A DNA stretch of 64,000 nucleotides from Thalassovita autumnalis (GCF_001458255.1 NZ_CYSB01000025.1:124001-188000), one strand, 5' to 3'; positions 43,853-54,092 are shown, counted from the stretch's first letter. Made by a program: numbers and translations. Notes: generated from the sequence alone by a model not told the origin.

Positions 43853-45814
43853 ATGATTACAGAACTCGGTCACTTCGCCCTTATCCTGGCCTTCCTGGTC
43901 GCCATAGTGCAGTCTGTTGTCCCCCTTGTCGGGGCCGCAAAGCGCTGGCCGGGTTGGATGGCACTGGCAGAACCTGCAGCAAATGCGCAGTTTCTGCTTA
44001 CCGCTTTTTCCTTTGCAGCGCTCACCTATGCCTTTGTCACGTCAGACTTTTCTGTCGAGCTGGTGGTGCTGAACTCGCACTCGCTGAAACCGATGCTCTA
44101 CAAGGTGTCGGGTGTCTGGGGCAACCATGAGGGCTCGATGCTCCTTTGGGTGCTGATCCTGACGCTGTTTGGCGCCTGTGCCAGCTGGTTTGGCGGCAAC
44201 CTGCCGCCAACGCTGCGCGCGCGGGTTCTGGCGGTGCAATCAGCGATTGCGGTCGCGTTCTTTGCTTTCATCATCTTCACCTCCAACCCGTTCCTGCGGC
44301 TGGCGATGCCGCCGATGGATGGGCAGGACTTGAACCCGCTGTTGCAGGACCCCGGTTTGGCCTTCCACCCGCCGTTCCTGTATCTGGGCTATGTGGGCCT
44401 TTCGATGACCTTCTCCTTCGCGGTGGCCGCGCTGATTGAGGGCCGTGTCGATGCCGCATGGGGCCGCTGGGTGCGGCCCTGGACCTTGGCGGCCTGGCTG
44501 TTCCTGACCATCGGCATCGCGCTGGGATCCTGGTGGGCCTACTACGAGCTGGGCTGGGGTGGTTTCTGGTTCTGGGATCCGGTCGAAAACGCCTCCTTCA
44601 TGCCATGGCTTATTGCGGCGGCGCTGCTGCATTCGGCCATCGTTGTGGAAAAGCGTGAAGCGCTGAAAAGCTGGACAATCCTCCTGGCGATCATGGCCTT
44701 CGGCTTCTCGCTGATCGGGACCTTCATTGTACGCTCGGGTGTGATCACCTCGGTGCATGCTTTTGCCAATGATCCCGAACGCGGCGTGTTCATCCTGATG
44801 ATCCTTGCCGTCTTCATGGGCGGGGCGCTAACGCTTTATGCGGCACGTGCCAGCGTGATGGAGGCTAAGGGCATCTTTTCCATGGTCAGCCGCGAAAGCG
44901 CGCTGGTGATGAACAATATCCTGCTGGCGGTCAGCTGTTTTGTGGTCTTCATCGGAACCATCTGGCCCCTGGTGGCCGAACTGGCGATGGGCCGTAAACT
45001 GTCGGTCGGTGCACCGTTTTTCAACATGGCCTTCACCCCCTTTATGGTGGTGTTGGCGCTGCTATTGCCATTGGGCGCCATCATGCCGTGGAAACGGGCC
45101 CGGATCGCACGCAGCTTCAAGCCGCTGATCCCGGCGCTTGTGCTGGCGCTTTCAGTGATGGGGCTGGCCTGGGCCATTCAAACTGAGCGGACACTGCTGG
45201 GCCCCATCGGCATGTTCCTGGGCACTTGGCTGGTGGCGGGCGCTGCGGTTGATCTGTGGTCGCGCACCGGCAAAGGCGGCTTTGCCCGGCTGAAACGTCT
45301 GCCCCGCGCGGATTGGGGCAAGGCGGTATCCCATGCGGGTGTTGGCATCGTTTTCCTTGGGGTTTCGGGGCTGATGGCCTGGGAACAGGAAGACATCCGT
45401 GTGGTTCAGATCGGCGAAAGGTTTGAGATCGCTGGCTTCACCCTGTCGTTGGACCGGGTGGAGGAGGTCGAAGGCGCCAACTACCTGTCGACAATGGGCT
45501 GGGTCACCATCCGCAAAGGGGATCGGGTCATTTCGGTCGTGAACCCTGAAAAACGGGTCTACCCGGTGGCGCGTATGCCCACCACCGAGGCCGGGATCGA
45601 CAATGGGTTCCTGCGCGACGTCTACGTCGTGATCGGCGACGAACAGGCAGGTGGGGGCTACGCGGTGCGCAGCTACTACAAACCCTTGGCCAACTGGATC
45701 TGGGGCGGCTCCATCCTGATGGCCTTTGGCGGCTTGCTGAGCCTATCTGACCGCCGTCACCGTGTCGCCGCTGGCGCGCGCAAAACCAAAGCTGTCGGGG
45801 TGCCTGCAGAATGA
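43853..45814 (+). CDS. ccmF: Cytochrome c-type biogenesis protein CcmF
   Basis: CcmF is the membrane heme lyase component that attaches heme to apocytochrome c. 653 residues with about 14 membrane segments. The tryptophan-rich heme-handling loop reads WGGFWFWDPVENASFMPW (about 235-252), with conserved histidines elsewhere (HEGSMLLW near 90, HPPFLYLGY near 170). The ATG at 43853 follows ATAAGG. The stop overlaps the ccmH start by 4 bp (ATGA). Confidence 0.97.
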   Translation: MITELGHFALILAFLVAIVQSVVPLVGAAKRWPGWMALAEPAANAQFLLTAFSFAALTYAFVTSDFSVELVVLNSHSLKPMLYKVSGVWGNHEGSMLLWVLILTLFGACASWFGGNLPPTLRARVLAVQSAIAVAFFAFIIFTSNPFLRLAMPPMDGQDLNPLLQDPGLAFHPPFLYLGYVGLSMTFSFAVAALIEGRVDAAWGRWVRPWTLAAWLFLTIGIALGSWWAYYELGWGGFWFWDPVENASFMPWLIAAALLHSAIVVEKREALKSWTILLAIMAFGFSLIGTFIVRSGVITSVHAFANDPERGVFILMILAVFMGGALTLYAARASVMEAKGIFSMVSRESALVMNNILLAVSCFVVFIGTIWPLVAELAMGRKLSVGAPFFNMAFTPFMVVLALLLPLGAIMPWKRARIARSFKPLIPALVLALSVMGLAWAIQTERTLLGPIGMFLGTWLVAGAAVDLWSRTGKGGFARLKRLPRADWGKAVSHAGVGIVFLGVSGLMAWEQEDIRVVQIGERFEIAGFTLSLDRVEEVEGANYLSTMGWVTIRKGDRVISVVNPEKRVYPVARMPTTEAGIDNGFLRDVYVVIGDEQAGGGYAVRSYYKPLANWIWGGSILMAFGGLLSLSDRRHRVAAGARKTKAVGVPAE

Positions 45815-46281
45815 TGCGTTTCGTAAAACCCATGGCCGTGACGCTGGCCTTAGCGCTGAGCGTCACACCGGCCGGCGCGGTGCAACCGGATGAGATCCTG
45901 GCCGATCCGGTGTTGGAAGAACGGGCGCGCGATATCTCCAAGGATCTGCGGTGTCTGGTCTGCCGGAACGAAAACATCGACGATTCCAATGCCGAACTGG
46001 CGCGTGACCTGCGTCTGCTGGTGCGCGAACGGCTGGTGGAGGGCGACAGCAACGGTGAGGTGATCGACTATGTGGTTGATCGCTATGGCGAATATGTGCT
46101 GCTGAACCCGACCAGCCGGGGGGCGAATTGGATCCTGTGGTGGGCTGGGCCGATCATGCTGGTGCTGGGGCTTGGCATCGGTTTCAGCTTCCTGCGGCGG
46201 CGCGAAAAGACGCCGGAGCCGGTGGTCGCGGCCCTCTCAGATGAAGAAAAAGAACGTCTCAAGCAAATTCTCGACGAATAA
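45811..46281 (+). CDS. ccmH: Cytochrome c-type biogenesis protein CcmH
   Basis: CcmH (CcmL/CycL) is the periplasmic thioredoxin-like partner that keeps the CxxCH motif of apocytochrome c reduced and presents it to CcmF. 156 residues: a signal peptide (about 1-24, ending AGA), the active pair Cys48-Cys51 in LRCLVCRNENIDDSNAELA, and a C-terminal membrane anchor (about 105-128). The short form (without CcmI fusion) is used. It overlaps the ccmF stop. Confidence 0.95.
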   Translation: MMRFVKPMAVTLALALSVTPAGAVQPDEILADPVLEERARDISKDLRCLVCRNENIDDSNAELARDLRLLVRERLVEGDSNGEVIDYVVDRYGEYVLLNPTSRGANWILWWAGPIMLVLGLGIGFSFLRRREKTPEPVVAALSDEEKERLKQILDE

Positions 46282-46346
46282 CGCCGCGTTTGGGTTTTAA
46301 CTGACCGTTGGGTCACCTAAGTTGCACTCAAGAAGAGGGAGAGCCC

Positions 46347-47126
46347 ATGGAATACGAAACAATTAAGCTTGAGATTTCCAAAGACGGCGTGGCGATTTTG
46401 ACGCTGAACCGCCCAGATAAAATGAACGCGCTGAACACCCAGATGCGGGCTGAAATCACCCATGCGGCGCAAGAAGCGGCGGGCAAGGCACGGGTTCTGG
46501 TGCTGACCGGCGCGGGCAAGGCGTTCTGCTCGGGTCAGGATCTGAGCGCCCGCGCCAATGCCAACAATCTGGATCTGGAACGCACCCTGCGGGACGAATA
46601 CGGCCCGATGCTGAAAGCGATTTATGACTGCCCGATCCCGACCATCTGCGCGGTGAACGGTGCAGCAGCCGGGGCAGGGGCGAACCTGGCGCTGGCGGCG
46701 GACGTGGTGATCGCCAAGGAAAGTGCCTATTTCCTGCAGGCGTTTTCGCGCATTGGCCTGATCCCTGACGCTGGCGGCACCTACTGGATGACCCGCAACA
46801 TGGGCATGGGTAAGGCGATGGGTGCTGCGCTGTTCGCTGATAAGATCTCGGCCCGTCAGGCAGATGACTGGGGCCTGATCTGGGAAGCGGTGCCGGACGC
46901 CGAATTTACCGCGATCTGCAAAGCCCGTGCGCTGCACCTGGCCAAGGGCCCGACCCTGGCCTATGAACACATCAAATCAGCCATCCGGGGCAGCTGGGAC
47001 AACTCGCTGGAACAGCAGCTGGAACTTGAGGGTCGCAAGCAAGGCACCTGCGGTCAGAGCCGTGATTTCAAAGAAGGTGTTGTGGCCTTCCTGGAAAAGC
47101 GCCCGCCGCATTACGAAGGCCGCTAA
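46347..47126 (+). CDS. Enoyl-CoA hydratase/isomerase, PaaG-like
   Basis: A 259-residue crotonase-fold enzyme. It resembles PaaG, the 2-(1,2-epoxy-1,2-dihydrophenyl)acetyl-CoA isomerase of phenylacetate degradation: FCSGQDLSARAN (about 60-71), FSRIGLIPDAGGTYW (about 133-147), QADDWGLIWEAV and a C-terminal SRDFKEGVVAFLEKRPP. Other paa genes are absent from this window, so a general enoyl-CoA hydratase role is possible. AAGAGGGAG precedes the ATG. A terminator follows. Confidence 0.85.
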   Translation: MEYETIKLEISKDGVAILTLNRPDKMNALNTQMRAEITHAAQEAAGKARVLVLTGAGKAFCSGQDLSARANANNLDLERTLRDEYGPMLKAIYDCPIPTICAVNGAAAGAGANLALAADVVIAKESAYFLQAFSRIGLIPDAGGTYWMTRNMGMGKAMGAALFADKISARQADDWGLIWEAVPDAEFTAICKARALHLAKGPTLAYEHIKSAIRGSWDNSLEQQLELEGRKQGTCGQSRDFKEGVVAFLEKRPPHYEGR

Positions 47127-47144
47127 TGCCAAGCAAATGCTGTC

Positions 47145-47176
47145 AAAGGGCGCTCCATGAGGGGCGCCCTTTGTTG
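47145..47176 (+). terminator. Terminator after the PaaG-like gene
   Basis: Arms AAAGGGCGC and GCGCCCTTT with a 10-base loop, 18 bp after the stop. Confidence 0.75.
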
Positions 47177-47317
47177 TGAAAGGTCGGCGTTTTAAGGTGA
47201 GTTTTAGGTAAATCTTTTTCGGTCGCTTGAAATGTCGCAACATAGGATCACTTAATTTAGACATTGAATAAAATGAAAATGTGATGCCGTGAAGGCAGCT
47301 TAGTACATGGGGGTGGA

Positions 47318-47740
47318 ATGCCCGCAAGTTATCAAGTTTATCCAAAACAACGCCTTCTCTACGTGCGTTATGAGGGGCACCATCACACACGTCAGACCGA
47401 AGATCTGTTGCCTTATTACCGGTTGGATCCGATGGTCAGGCCCGGTATGCGCTGCATGATCGACTGTGAACATCTGACAAGCGCCAAGATTGACATTGAC
47501 CTGAGACGCCAACAGATGGATCAGCTGTGTGCCTTGCTGAAAGATCCAGCGAAAGATTGGCCCATCGTCTACTATTGCCCGAATAAGGTCAGCCAAAGCC
47601 TGACCGCCATGACCGCCAAGATGTGGGCGGAATATGAGGGGGTCAGTTTTCAGGTGGCGAAGACCCGCGAAGAGCTGGCCCAGATCCTGAACGAGCCGCT
47701 GGATTTCGTCGATATGATTCTGCAACGGCCAACGACGTAA
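47318..47740 (+). CDS. Paralogous small alpha/beta protein F
   Basis: A 140-residue cytosolic member of the same family as the five at 20.4-22.9 kb. It opens MPASYQVYPKQRLLYVRYEG, then HHHTRQT, DPMVRPGMRCMIDCEHL, IDLRRQQMDQL, strand WPIVYYCPNKVSQSLT, KMWAEYEG and late EELAQIL. It shares HHHT, DLRRxQM and YYCP with its neighbour G, so F and G form a subgroup. GGGGGTGG precedes the ATG. It lies on the plus strand, between a terminated enzyme gene and G. Function unknown. Confidence 0.78.
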   Translation: MPASYQVYPKQRLLYVRYEGHHHTRQTEDLLPYYRLDPMVRPGMRCMIDCEHLTSAKIDIDLRRQQMDQLCALLKDPAKDWPIVYYCPNKVSQSLTAMTAKMWAEYEGVSFQVAKTREELAQILNEPLDFVDMILQRPTT

Positions 47741-47926
47741 CATATCTTTAACACGTGCTAGCTATGCTACGCGGTAACCTTGGATCATCCTATTTCAAGC
47801 GAAGAGCGCTCCGTTCTGAGGTTAAAACATCCTTGGGTGTTATTTCCTCAATATTTCAGTGACTTGCCACTTTCTCCGTTTGTAAGCTGAGGTTGCCTGT
47901 GTAGTTTCATTCGAGAGGATGTGGTG

Positions 47927-48346
47927 ATGAGTGTGACCTATACTGTTTTGCCTCAGTATCAGCTGCATTATGCGCGTTATTTCGGTCATCACCATACAGT
48001 TCATACAAGTCAGTTGTTGGCTGACTACCGGCGCGATCCTCTCATCCGGCGCGGCTTGCGTTCTGTTTTGGATTTCTCCCGCATTCAGAGCGCTGAACTT
48101 GATCTGGACCTGCGCCGGCGGCAGATGGAAGATCTTTATGGGATGTTCTATCAGCCCGGCACCACGTGGTGTGTAACATACTACTGCCCAACCGAAATTA
48201 GCCGTGGCCTGACCTCAATGCAGCAAAAGATGTGGGAGTCGTGGCCCGATGTGGATTTTCTCGTCTCCGACAACATCCGGGACATCGCCCAGAAAGTGGA
48301 CGTTCATGAGGACGTTATTCGATCCTTGGTCACGCAGAAGGTTTAA
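47927..48346 (+). CDS. Paralogous small alpha/beta protein G
   Basis: A 139-residue sister of F. Shared phrases: QLHYARYFGHHHTVHTSQLL, DPLIRRGLRSVLDFSRI, LDLDLRRRQMEDLY, strand TYYCPTEISRGLTSMQQKMW, DVDFLVSDNIRDIAQ. The R-Y-x-G, D-P, L-D-x-S/x and C-P positions match the five-gene array. The ATG at 47927 has GAGAGGA 8 bp upstream; a GTG 6 bp earlier is less well placed. The 186-bp gap from F suggests a separate promoter. Function unknown. Confidence 0.78.
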   Translation: MSVTYTVLPQYQLHYARYFGHHHTVHTSQLLADYRRDPLIRRGLRSVLDFSRIQSAELDLDLRRRQMEDLYGMFYQPGTTWCVTYYCPTEISRGLTSMQQKMWESWPDVDFLVSDNIRDIAQKVDVHEDVIRSLVTQKV

Positions 48347-48362
48347 TGGTTTGGCACCGCAA

Positions 48363-48391
48363 TGAAAAAGGGCCGCCCGAAGGCGACCCCT
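48363..48391 (-). terminator. Terminator of gltA
   Basis: Stem GGGTCGCC/GGCGGCCC (one G-T pair) with loop TTCG, followed by TTTTT in the minus direction, 23 bp after the gltA stop. Confidence 0.75.
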
Positions 48392-48413
48392 AAATCTTTG
48401 ATCCGCTGGAATA

Positions 48414-49709
48414 TTAGCGGTTTTCAACATCCACGTAGTCGCGGTTGGTCTCACCCAGATACAGCTGACGCGGACGGCCGATTTTGTTCTGAGGATCTGC
48501 GATCATTTCTTTCCACTGCGAGACCCAGCCGACGGTGCGCGACAGCGCGAAGATCGGGGTGAACATCGAGGTCGGGAAGCCGAGGGCCTCAAAAATGATG
48601 CCCGAGTAGAAGTCTACGTTCGGGAACAGTTTCTTCTCGATGAAGTAGGGGTCTTCCAGTGCGATGCGCTCCAGCTCTTTGGCAACCTGCAGCAGCGGGT
48701 TGTCTTCGACGCCCAAGAGTTCCAGCACTTCGTCGGCGGATTCTTTCAGAACCTTCGCACGCGGGTCGGTGTTTTTGTAGACACGGTGACCAAAGCCCAT
48801 CAGACGGAACGGATCGTTCTTGTCTTTGGCGCGTTCGATGAATTCCGGGATACGATCGACGGAGCCGATTTCTTTCAGCATTTCCAGACAGGCCTGGTTT
48901 GCACCACCATGCGCCGGGCCCCAGAGGCAGGCGATGCCAGCAGCGATACAGGCAAACGGGTTGGCACCCGAGGACGATGCCAGACGTACGGTCGAGGTCG
49001 AAGCGTTTTGTTCGTGGTCGGCGTGCAGCGTGAAGATACGGTCCATCGCGCGGCTGACGATCGGGTTCACTTCATACTGTTCTGCAGGCACCGAGAAGCA
49101 CATATGCAGGAAGTTTGCAGCGTAATCCAGATCGTTGCGCGGATAGACGAAGGGCTGACCGATCGAGTATTTATAGGCCATCGCAGCGATGGTCGGCATC
49201 TTGGCGATCAGACGGTGCGATGCGATCTCACGCTGGCGCGGATCCGAGATATCGGTCGAGTCGTGGTAGAAGGCAGCCATGGCGCCAACAACACCCACCA
49301 TGATCGCCATCGGGTGTGCATCCCGGCGGAAACCACGGAAGAAGTTGTGCATCTGCTCGTGGATCATGGTGTGGCGGGTGATCGTGGTCTCAAACTCTTC
49401 CAGCTGAGCCGCGGTCGGCAGCGCACCGTAAAGCAGCATGTAGCACACTTCGAGGTAATGCGACTGACCGGCCAGCTGATCGATCGGGTAGCCGCGGTGC
49501 AGCAGCTCACCTTTGTTACCATCGATATAGGTGATGGTGCTGTCGCAGGACGCGGTCGAGGTGAAGCCCGGATCGTAAGTGAAGACGCCGCCCTGTGCGT
49601 AGAGCTTGCGGATGTCGATCACATCGGGGCCAGCCGTGGGGCTGAACATTGGCAATTCCAAAGTTTTCCCGTCAAACGTCAGCGTTGCGCTTTTGGTCGA
49701 TTCCGTCAT
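48414..49709 (-). CDS. gltA: Citrate synthase
   Basis: Type II citrate synthase, condensing oxaloacetate and acetyl-CoA at the entry of the TCA cycle. 431 residues as in other hexameric enzymes. Landmarks: N-terminal [20 protein letters not shown] (about 29-48), [10 protein letters not shown], the catalytic histidines in [10 protein letters not shown] (about 230-239) and [12 protein letters not shown] (about 268-279), and the Asp in the [15 protein letters not shown] block. Alone on the minus strand downstream of gltX, with a terminator. No unusual features. Confidence 0.98.
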   Translation of the reverse strand: MTESTKSATLTFDGKTLELPMFSPTAGPDVIDIRKLYAQGGVFTYDPGFTSTASCDSTITYIDGNKGELLHRGYPIDQLAGQSHYLEVCYMLLYGALPTAAQLEEFETTITRHTMIHEQMHNFFRGFRRDAHPMAIMVGVVGAMAAFYHDSTDISDPRQREIASHRLIAKMPTIAAMAYKYSIGQPFVYPRNDLDYAANFLHMCFSVPAEQYEVNPIVSRAMDRIFTLHADHEQNASTSTVRLASSSGANPFACIAAGIACLWGPAHGGANQACLEMLKEIGSVDRIPEFIERAKDKNDPFRLMGFGHRVYKNTDPRAKVLKESADEVLELLGVEDNPLLQVAKELERIALEDPYFIEKKLFPNVDFYSGIIFEALGFPTSMFTPIFALSRTVGWVSQWKEMIADPQNKIGRPRQLYLGETNRDYVDVENR

Positions 49710-49814
49710 GGTTTTCCCTTCATCACATGGCTCAGCGCGCCCGGACGGGCGCGCGGCGTTGCACTATTTTGTTGGCCGTTTTGGCATTTAGGAGGGACCG
49801 TTTGGTCCCCGCTG

Positions 49815-51215
49815 TCAGCCTGCGGCGTCGGTCAGACGGGCAAGTGTTTCGTCCTGCCCGAGGACCAGCATCATGTCAAAGACACTAGGGGTAGCAGCGC
49901 GCCCAGCAAGAGCGGCACGCAACGGTCCGGCGAGTTTTCCGAACTTCATCCCCTGCGCTTCGGCAAACTGGTTGGCCGTGGCCTCCAGTTCGTCACGCGT
50001 CCAGCTAACATTTTGCAAATGCGGCGTCAATTCCTTCAGTATACCACGGGATACATCATCCAGGTGTTTTGCCGCCTTTTCCTCAACGTCAATTGGCCGG
50101 CTTGCCAGGGCAAAGCGTGATTTTTCAATGAGTTGAGGGAAGGTTTTTGCACCGGTCTTGGTGCAATAGAGCGCCTTACGTAGAACTACGTTCTGCGCGT
50201 CGGTCAGCGCCTCTTCGCCGGTTGCGGCCAGAAAAGCCTCCAGCTCATGCAGCACTGCAGCATCATCCGTTGCAGCCATATGCTGACCACAGAGGTTTTC
50301 CAGTTTTTTGAAATCAAACCGGGCCGGCGATTTGCCGATGCCGTTCATGCCGAACCATTCCTGCGCCTGCGCATCGGTGAAGAACTCATCATCGCCGTGG
50401 CTCCAGCCCAGTCGCGCCAGATAGTTGCGCATGCCCGCTGCCGGGTAGCCCATTGCCTGATATTCTTCGACGCCAAGCGCACCGTGGCGTTTGCTGAGTT
50501 TCTTGCCGTCGCCGCCATGGATCAGCGGGATATGGCCCCAGACCGGAACGTCCCAGCCCATCGCGTCATAGATCATCATCTGACGCGCGGCATTGTTCAG
50601 GTGGTCATCGCCACGGATCACATGGGTCACACCCATATCGTGATCATCCACCACCACGGCCAGCATATAGACAGGTGTGCCGTCCGAACGAAGTAGGATC
50701 ATATCGTCCAGCTGATCGTTGCGGATGGTCACATCGCCCTGCACCTCATCCTTGATGACGGTGCTGCCCTCCTGCGGTGCCTTGATCCGCACCACATAGG
50801 GCGCATCGGGGTGGCTGTCCTCAGCCGCCTCACGCCAAGGCGAACGATAGTGGGTCGATTTCCCTGCAGCGCGGGCTTCATCGCGGAAGGCTTGGATTTC
50901 TTCCTGCGTGGCGAAGCACTTATAGGCTTTGCCTTCGGCCAACAGCTGGTTGGCGACCTCGGCGTGACGGTCGGCGCGTTCGAATTGGCTGATGACCTCA
51001 CCGTCGTGATCCAGCCCCAGCCACTCCATGCCTTTTAGGATGGCGGCGGTTGCTTCGGGGGTGGAACGCTCGCGGTCCGTATCCTCAATCCGCAGCAGGA
51101 ATTTGCCGCCACGGCCCCGGGCGTAAAGCCAGTTGAACAGCGCGGTGCGGGCGCCACCGATGTGCAGATAGCCGGTGGGGGACGGGGCGAAACGGGTCAC
51201 GACTTGTGTCGACAT
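49815..51215 (-). CDS. gltX: Glutamyl-tRNA synthetase
   Basis: Class I synthetase charging tRNA(Glu), and possibly tRNA(Gln) for amidation, as is usual in alphaproteobacteria. 466 residues. The HIGH-type motif is [12 protein letters not shown] (about 12-23) and the KMSKS-type motif is [10 protein letters not shown] (about 237-246). The start ATG at 51215 is the family start. It is divergent from comEC with 79 bp between starts and has gltA downstream on the same strand. Confidence 0.97.
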   Translation of the reverse strand: MSTQVVTRFAPSPTGYLHIGGARTALFNWLYARGRGGKFLLRIEDTDRERSTPEATAAILKGMEWLGLDHDGEVISQFERADRHAEVANQLLAEGKAYKCFATQEEIQAFRDEARAAGKSTHYRSPWREAAEDSHPDAPYVVRIKAPQEGSTVIKDEVQGDVTIRNDQLDDMILLRSDGTPVYMLAVVVDDHDMGVTHVIRGDDHLNNAARQMMIYDAMGWDVPVWGHIPLIHGGDGKKLSKRHGALGVEEYQAMGYPAAGMRNYLARLGWSHGDDEFFTDAQAQEWFGMNGIGKSPARFDFKKLENLCGQHMAATDDAAVLHELEAFLAATGEEALTDAQNVVLRKALYCTKTGAKTFPQLIEKSRFALASRPIDVEEKAAKHLDDVSRGILKELTPHLQNVSWTRDELEATANQFAEAQGMKFGKLAGPLRAALAGRAATPSVFDMMLVLGQDETLARLTDAAG

Positions 51216-51294
51216 GCGGGTATTAACCTTTCGGTAACCAGGAAGATCGTATCATTTCCGCCTGTCTATCCATGCGAACCTTTAGGGGCAAGGC

Positions 51295-53337
51295 TTGGCT
51301 CTGTTACCGGACATCATTGCAAGGGCAAATACGCTGCTGTTGACCCAGCGCGGCCATCTGTTCCCTTGGGCACCGGTGTTTCTGGCCCTGGGGATCGGCA
51401 GCTATTTCGCGATGCTGGTGGAGCCTGCGCCTTTGCTGCTTGTGGCCTTCGCTGCGACCTCTGTCGCCGCCGCCATTCTAGCGCTGTGGCTGAAATCCGG
51501 CCCGGCCCCTGTGATCTGGGCCTTGGCGCTGCTGGCGGCGGGGCTGCCCTTGGCGGCGATACGGGCCCATCTGGTGGCGGGCCCGGTGCTGACCAACCGC
51601 TACTACGGCCCGGTGGAGGGGCGGGTGGTTGGGTTGGATAGATCGGCCTCCGGCGCCTTGCGGGTGACGTTGGATCAGGCGGTTCTGGCGCGATTGGCCC
51701 CGAAGGCGACACCGCGCCGTTTACGGGTTGCGTTACATGGCGATCAGCACTGGCACGCGCCACAGCCGGGGGAGCGTGTGCTGGTCACCGCCCACCTGTC
51801 GCCACCCGCCGGCCCTGCCGAGCCGGGCGGGTTTGATTTTCGCCGTCACGCCTGGTTTCAGCGCCTTGGGGCCGTGGGGTATGCCCGCACGCCGCTGTTG
51901 CTGCTGGAGCCAGCCACAAAGGGCAGCGTTGCGCGGCTGCGGATGGATCTGTCTGCGCGGATCAAAACCGCCTTGCCCGGTGAACGTGGCGCCGTTGCGG
52001 CGGCGCTGATGACCGGGGATCGCACCGCATTGTCGGCGGATCTGCTGCGGGATCTGCGCCGGGCCAATCTGGCGCATCTCTTGGCGATATCGGGACTGCA
52101 TATGGGGTTGGTCAGCGGCTTTGTCTTTGCGCTGGTCCGGCTGATGCTGGCAGCGGTGCCTTACATCGGCTTGCGCGTCCCGGCGAAGAAAATCGCCGCC
52201 CTTGCCGCCCTGGCCGCTGCAGCGGGCTATCTGCTGCTGTCGGGCGGGAATGTCGCGACGGAGCGTGCCTTTGTCATGGTGGCGGTGATGCTGGTGGCAC
52301 TGCTGTTTGACCGGCGCGCCATTTCTCTCAGGGCGGTGGCCGTTGCCGCATTGGTGGTGCTGGTGTTGAGACCAGAAAGCCTGTTAAGTCCAGGTTTTCA
52401 AATGTCCTTTGCGGCCACAACAGCGCTTGTCGCGGTCTTTGCGGGCCTGCGGGACAGCAACCGCCTGGCACGCGGCAGGCTGGGCGGGCCTTTGACCTTG
52501 CTCTTGTCATCAGCGGTGGCGGGGTTGGCCACGGCCCCCTTTGCCGCGGCGCATTTCAACATGGTGTCGCAGATGGGGCTCTTGGCCAATCTGGCCTCGG
52601 TGCCTCTGATGGGGGCCTTTGTGATGCCCGCGGCTGTGCTGGCCGCCGTGGTGATGCCCTTGGGGCTGGAGGCCTGGCCGCTGTGGCTGATGGGGCAGGG
52701 GATTGCCTGGATCATGGCGGTGGCCCATTGGATATCTGTACAGGAAATGGCGGTGCGCCATGTGGTTAGCCCCGGCAGCCATGTCTTGCCGCTGCTCAGC
52801 CTCGGTGCCTTATGTGTCATCCTCTGGCAGGGGCGATTGCGCTGGGGCGGCAGTGTGCTGGTCGCCTTGGGTTTGGCGGGCTGGATGCAAAGCGAACGGC
52901 CCGATCTTTTGATTGCGGAAAATGGCAGCTTGGTGGGTGTGGTGACACCTGACGGGCGGGCCCTGTCCAAATCCCGTGGGTCTGGATTTGTTGCCGGCGT
53001 CTGGCTGGAAAACGACGGCGCGCCGATGCCGCAGGAGGAGGCCGCCGCGCTGTGGCCCGCGCATGTGGCGGTGGAGCAGGGGGCGCTGCGGGTGATCGCT
53101 GGCAAGAAAGCAGCGGCAGGGGCATGGTGCAACAAGGGCGATTGGCTGGTCAGCAATCAGCGGATTGAACAGCCCTTGCCCTGTCAGGTCTTTGATCCAA
53201 AATCCCTGAAACAGACAGGCAGCATCGCGGTATTTGACGGGGCAGAGGGCCCCAGAATCGAAACCGCCCGCCAAAGGGCGGGCGATCGTTTGTGGAACCA
53301 TTGGGTCTGGCAAAAAGAATTTCCGCTAACCCGTTGA
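51295..53337 (+). CDS. comEC: ComEC/Rec2-family DNA uptake channel
   Basis: The inner-membrane channel that carries single-stranded DNA into the cytoplasm in natural transformation (and recipient uptake of gene transfer agent DNA in Rhodobacter). 680 residues, about 10 membrane segments; the competence core has LLAISGLHMGLVSGFVFALV (about 262-281) and GGNVATERAFVMVAVMLVAL (about 316-335). The N-terminal DUF4131-like OB region is present. The C-terminal metallo-beta-lactamase domain of long ComEC proteins is missing: only ~150 residues follow the last helix and lack the HxHxDH motif. The start is TTG with AGGGG upstream. Convergent with lexA, 10 bp apart. Confidence 0.9.
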   Translation: MALLPDIIARANTLLLTQRGHLFPWAPVFLALGIGSYFAMLVEPAPLLLVAFAATSVAAAILALWLKSGPAPVIWALALLAAGLPLAAIRAHLVAGPVLTNRYYGPVEGRVVGLDRSASGALRVTLDQAVLARLAPKATPRRLRVALHGDQHWHAPQPGERVLVTAHLSPPAGPAEPGGFDFRRHAWFQRLGAVGYARTPLLLLEPATKGSVARLRMDLSARIKTALPGERGAVAAALMTGDRTALSADLLRDLRRANLAHLLAISGLHMGLVSGFVFALVRLMLAAVPYIGLRVPAKKIAALAALAAAAGYLLLSGGNVATERAFVMVAVMLVALLFDRRAISLRAVAVAALVVLVLRPESLLSPGFQMSFAATTALVAVFAGLRDSNRLARGRLGGPLTLLLSSAVAGLATAPFAAAHFNMVSQMGLLANLASVPLMGAFVMPAAVLAAVVMPLGLEAWPLWLMGQGIAWIMAVAHWISVQEMAVRHVVSPGSHVLPLLSLGALCVILWQGRLRWGGSVLVALGLAGWMQSERPDLLIAENGSLVGVVTPDGRALSKSRGSGFVAGVWLENDGAPMPQEEAAALWPAHVAVEQGALRVIAGKKAAAGAWCNKGDWLVSNQRIEQPLPCQVFDPKSLKQTGSIAVFDGAEGPRIETARQRAGDRLWNHWVWQKEFPLTR

Positions 53338-53347
53338 TTGAATTACT

Positions 53348-54046
53348 TTAGTAGCTGCGGATCAGCCCGACCAGACGCCCCTGCACTTTGACCCGATCCG
53401 AGGGGAAAATGCGGGTTTCATAGGCGGGGTTTGCGGCCTCCAGCGCGATATTGCTGCCCTTGCGGCGCAGGGTTTTCAGCGTAGCCTCCTGATCCTCAAC
53501 CAGTGCGACCACAATGTCACCGTCATCTGCGGTGCGGGTTTCGCGGATGATCACAACATCACCGTCATTGATGCCCGCGTTGATCATCGAGTCCCCTTTG
53601 ACCTCAAGCGCGTAATGCTCATAGCCGGAGGTCAGCATGGATCCGGGCACGGCCACGTTATGGCTGACCTCGCTGATCGCCTCAATCGGGACACCGGCGG
53701 CGATACGGCCCATCACCGGCAGCTCCTGCGCGTGGATCACCTCAACAGGCTGCGCAGCGGGCGGGGTGGCCTCGGGGCGGCCGCCCTCAATCACCTTGGG
53801 GCTGAAGCCGGCGGTTGCTTCCCCGCCCATGCTTTCAGGCAGCTTCACAATCTCAATGGCGCGGGCGCGGTGGGCCAGACGGCGGATGAAACCGCGTTCT
53901 TCCAGTGCGGTGATCAACCGGTGGATGCCCGACTTGGATCGCAGGTCCAGCGCCTCTTTCATTTCATCAAAGGAGGGGGGCACGCCATCCTGCTGCACCC
54001 GCCTATGGATGAACTGCAAAAGATCGAGCTGTTTTTTGGTCAGCAT
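53348..54046 (-). CDS. lexA: LexA repressor
   Basis: SOS response repressor, 232 residues. The N-terminal winged helix-turn-helix (about 1-65, with [20 protein letters not shown]) binds GTTC-N7-GTTC operators. The C-terminal protease domain has the cleavage site Ala117-Gly118 ([10 protein letters not shown]), Ser153 in GDSM and Lys191. The ATG at 54046 gives the family start [14 protein letters not shown]; the longer frame upstream is spurious. A matching SOS box 32 bp upstream implies autoregulation. It is the last gene of a run trpG-trpD-trpC-moaC-moeA-lexA on the minus strand. Confidence 0.97.
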   Translation of the reverse strand: MLTKKQLDLLQFIHRRVQQDGVPPSFDEMKEALDLRSKSGIHRLITALEERGFIRRLAHRARAIEIVKLPESMGGEATAGFSPKVIEGGRPEATPPAAQPVEVIHAQELPVMGRIAAGVPIEAISEVSHNVAVPGSMLTSGYEHYALEVKGDSMINAGINDGDVVIIRETRTADDGDIVVALVEDQEATLKTLRRKGSNIALEAANPAYETRIFPSDRVKVQGRLVGLIRSY

Positions 54047-54077
54047 GGAACGCACCCTCGCCTGTTGGTTTGGGTTT

Positions 54078-54092
54078 GTTCTATACATGTTC
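54078..54092. promoter_or_regulatory. SOS box upstream of lexA
   Basis: GTTC-TATACAT-GTTC (GAAC-N7-GAAC on the lexA strand), 32 bp upstream of the lexA ATG. It is an exact match to the alphaproteobacterial LexA operator, lying between the moeA stop and lexA. Confidence 0.85.
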
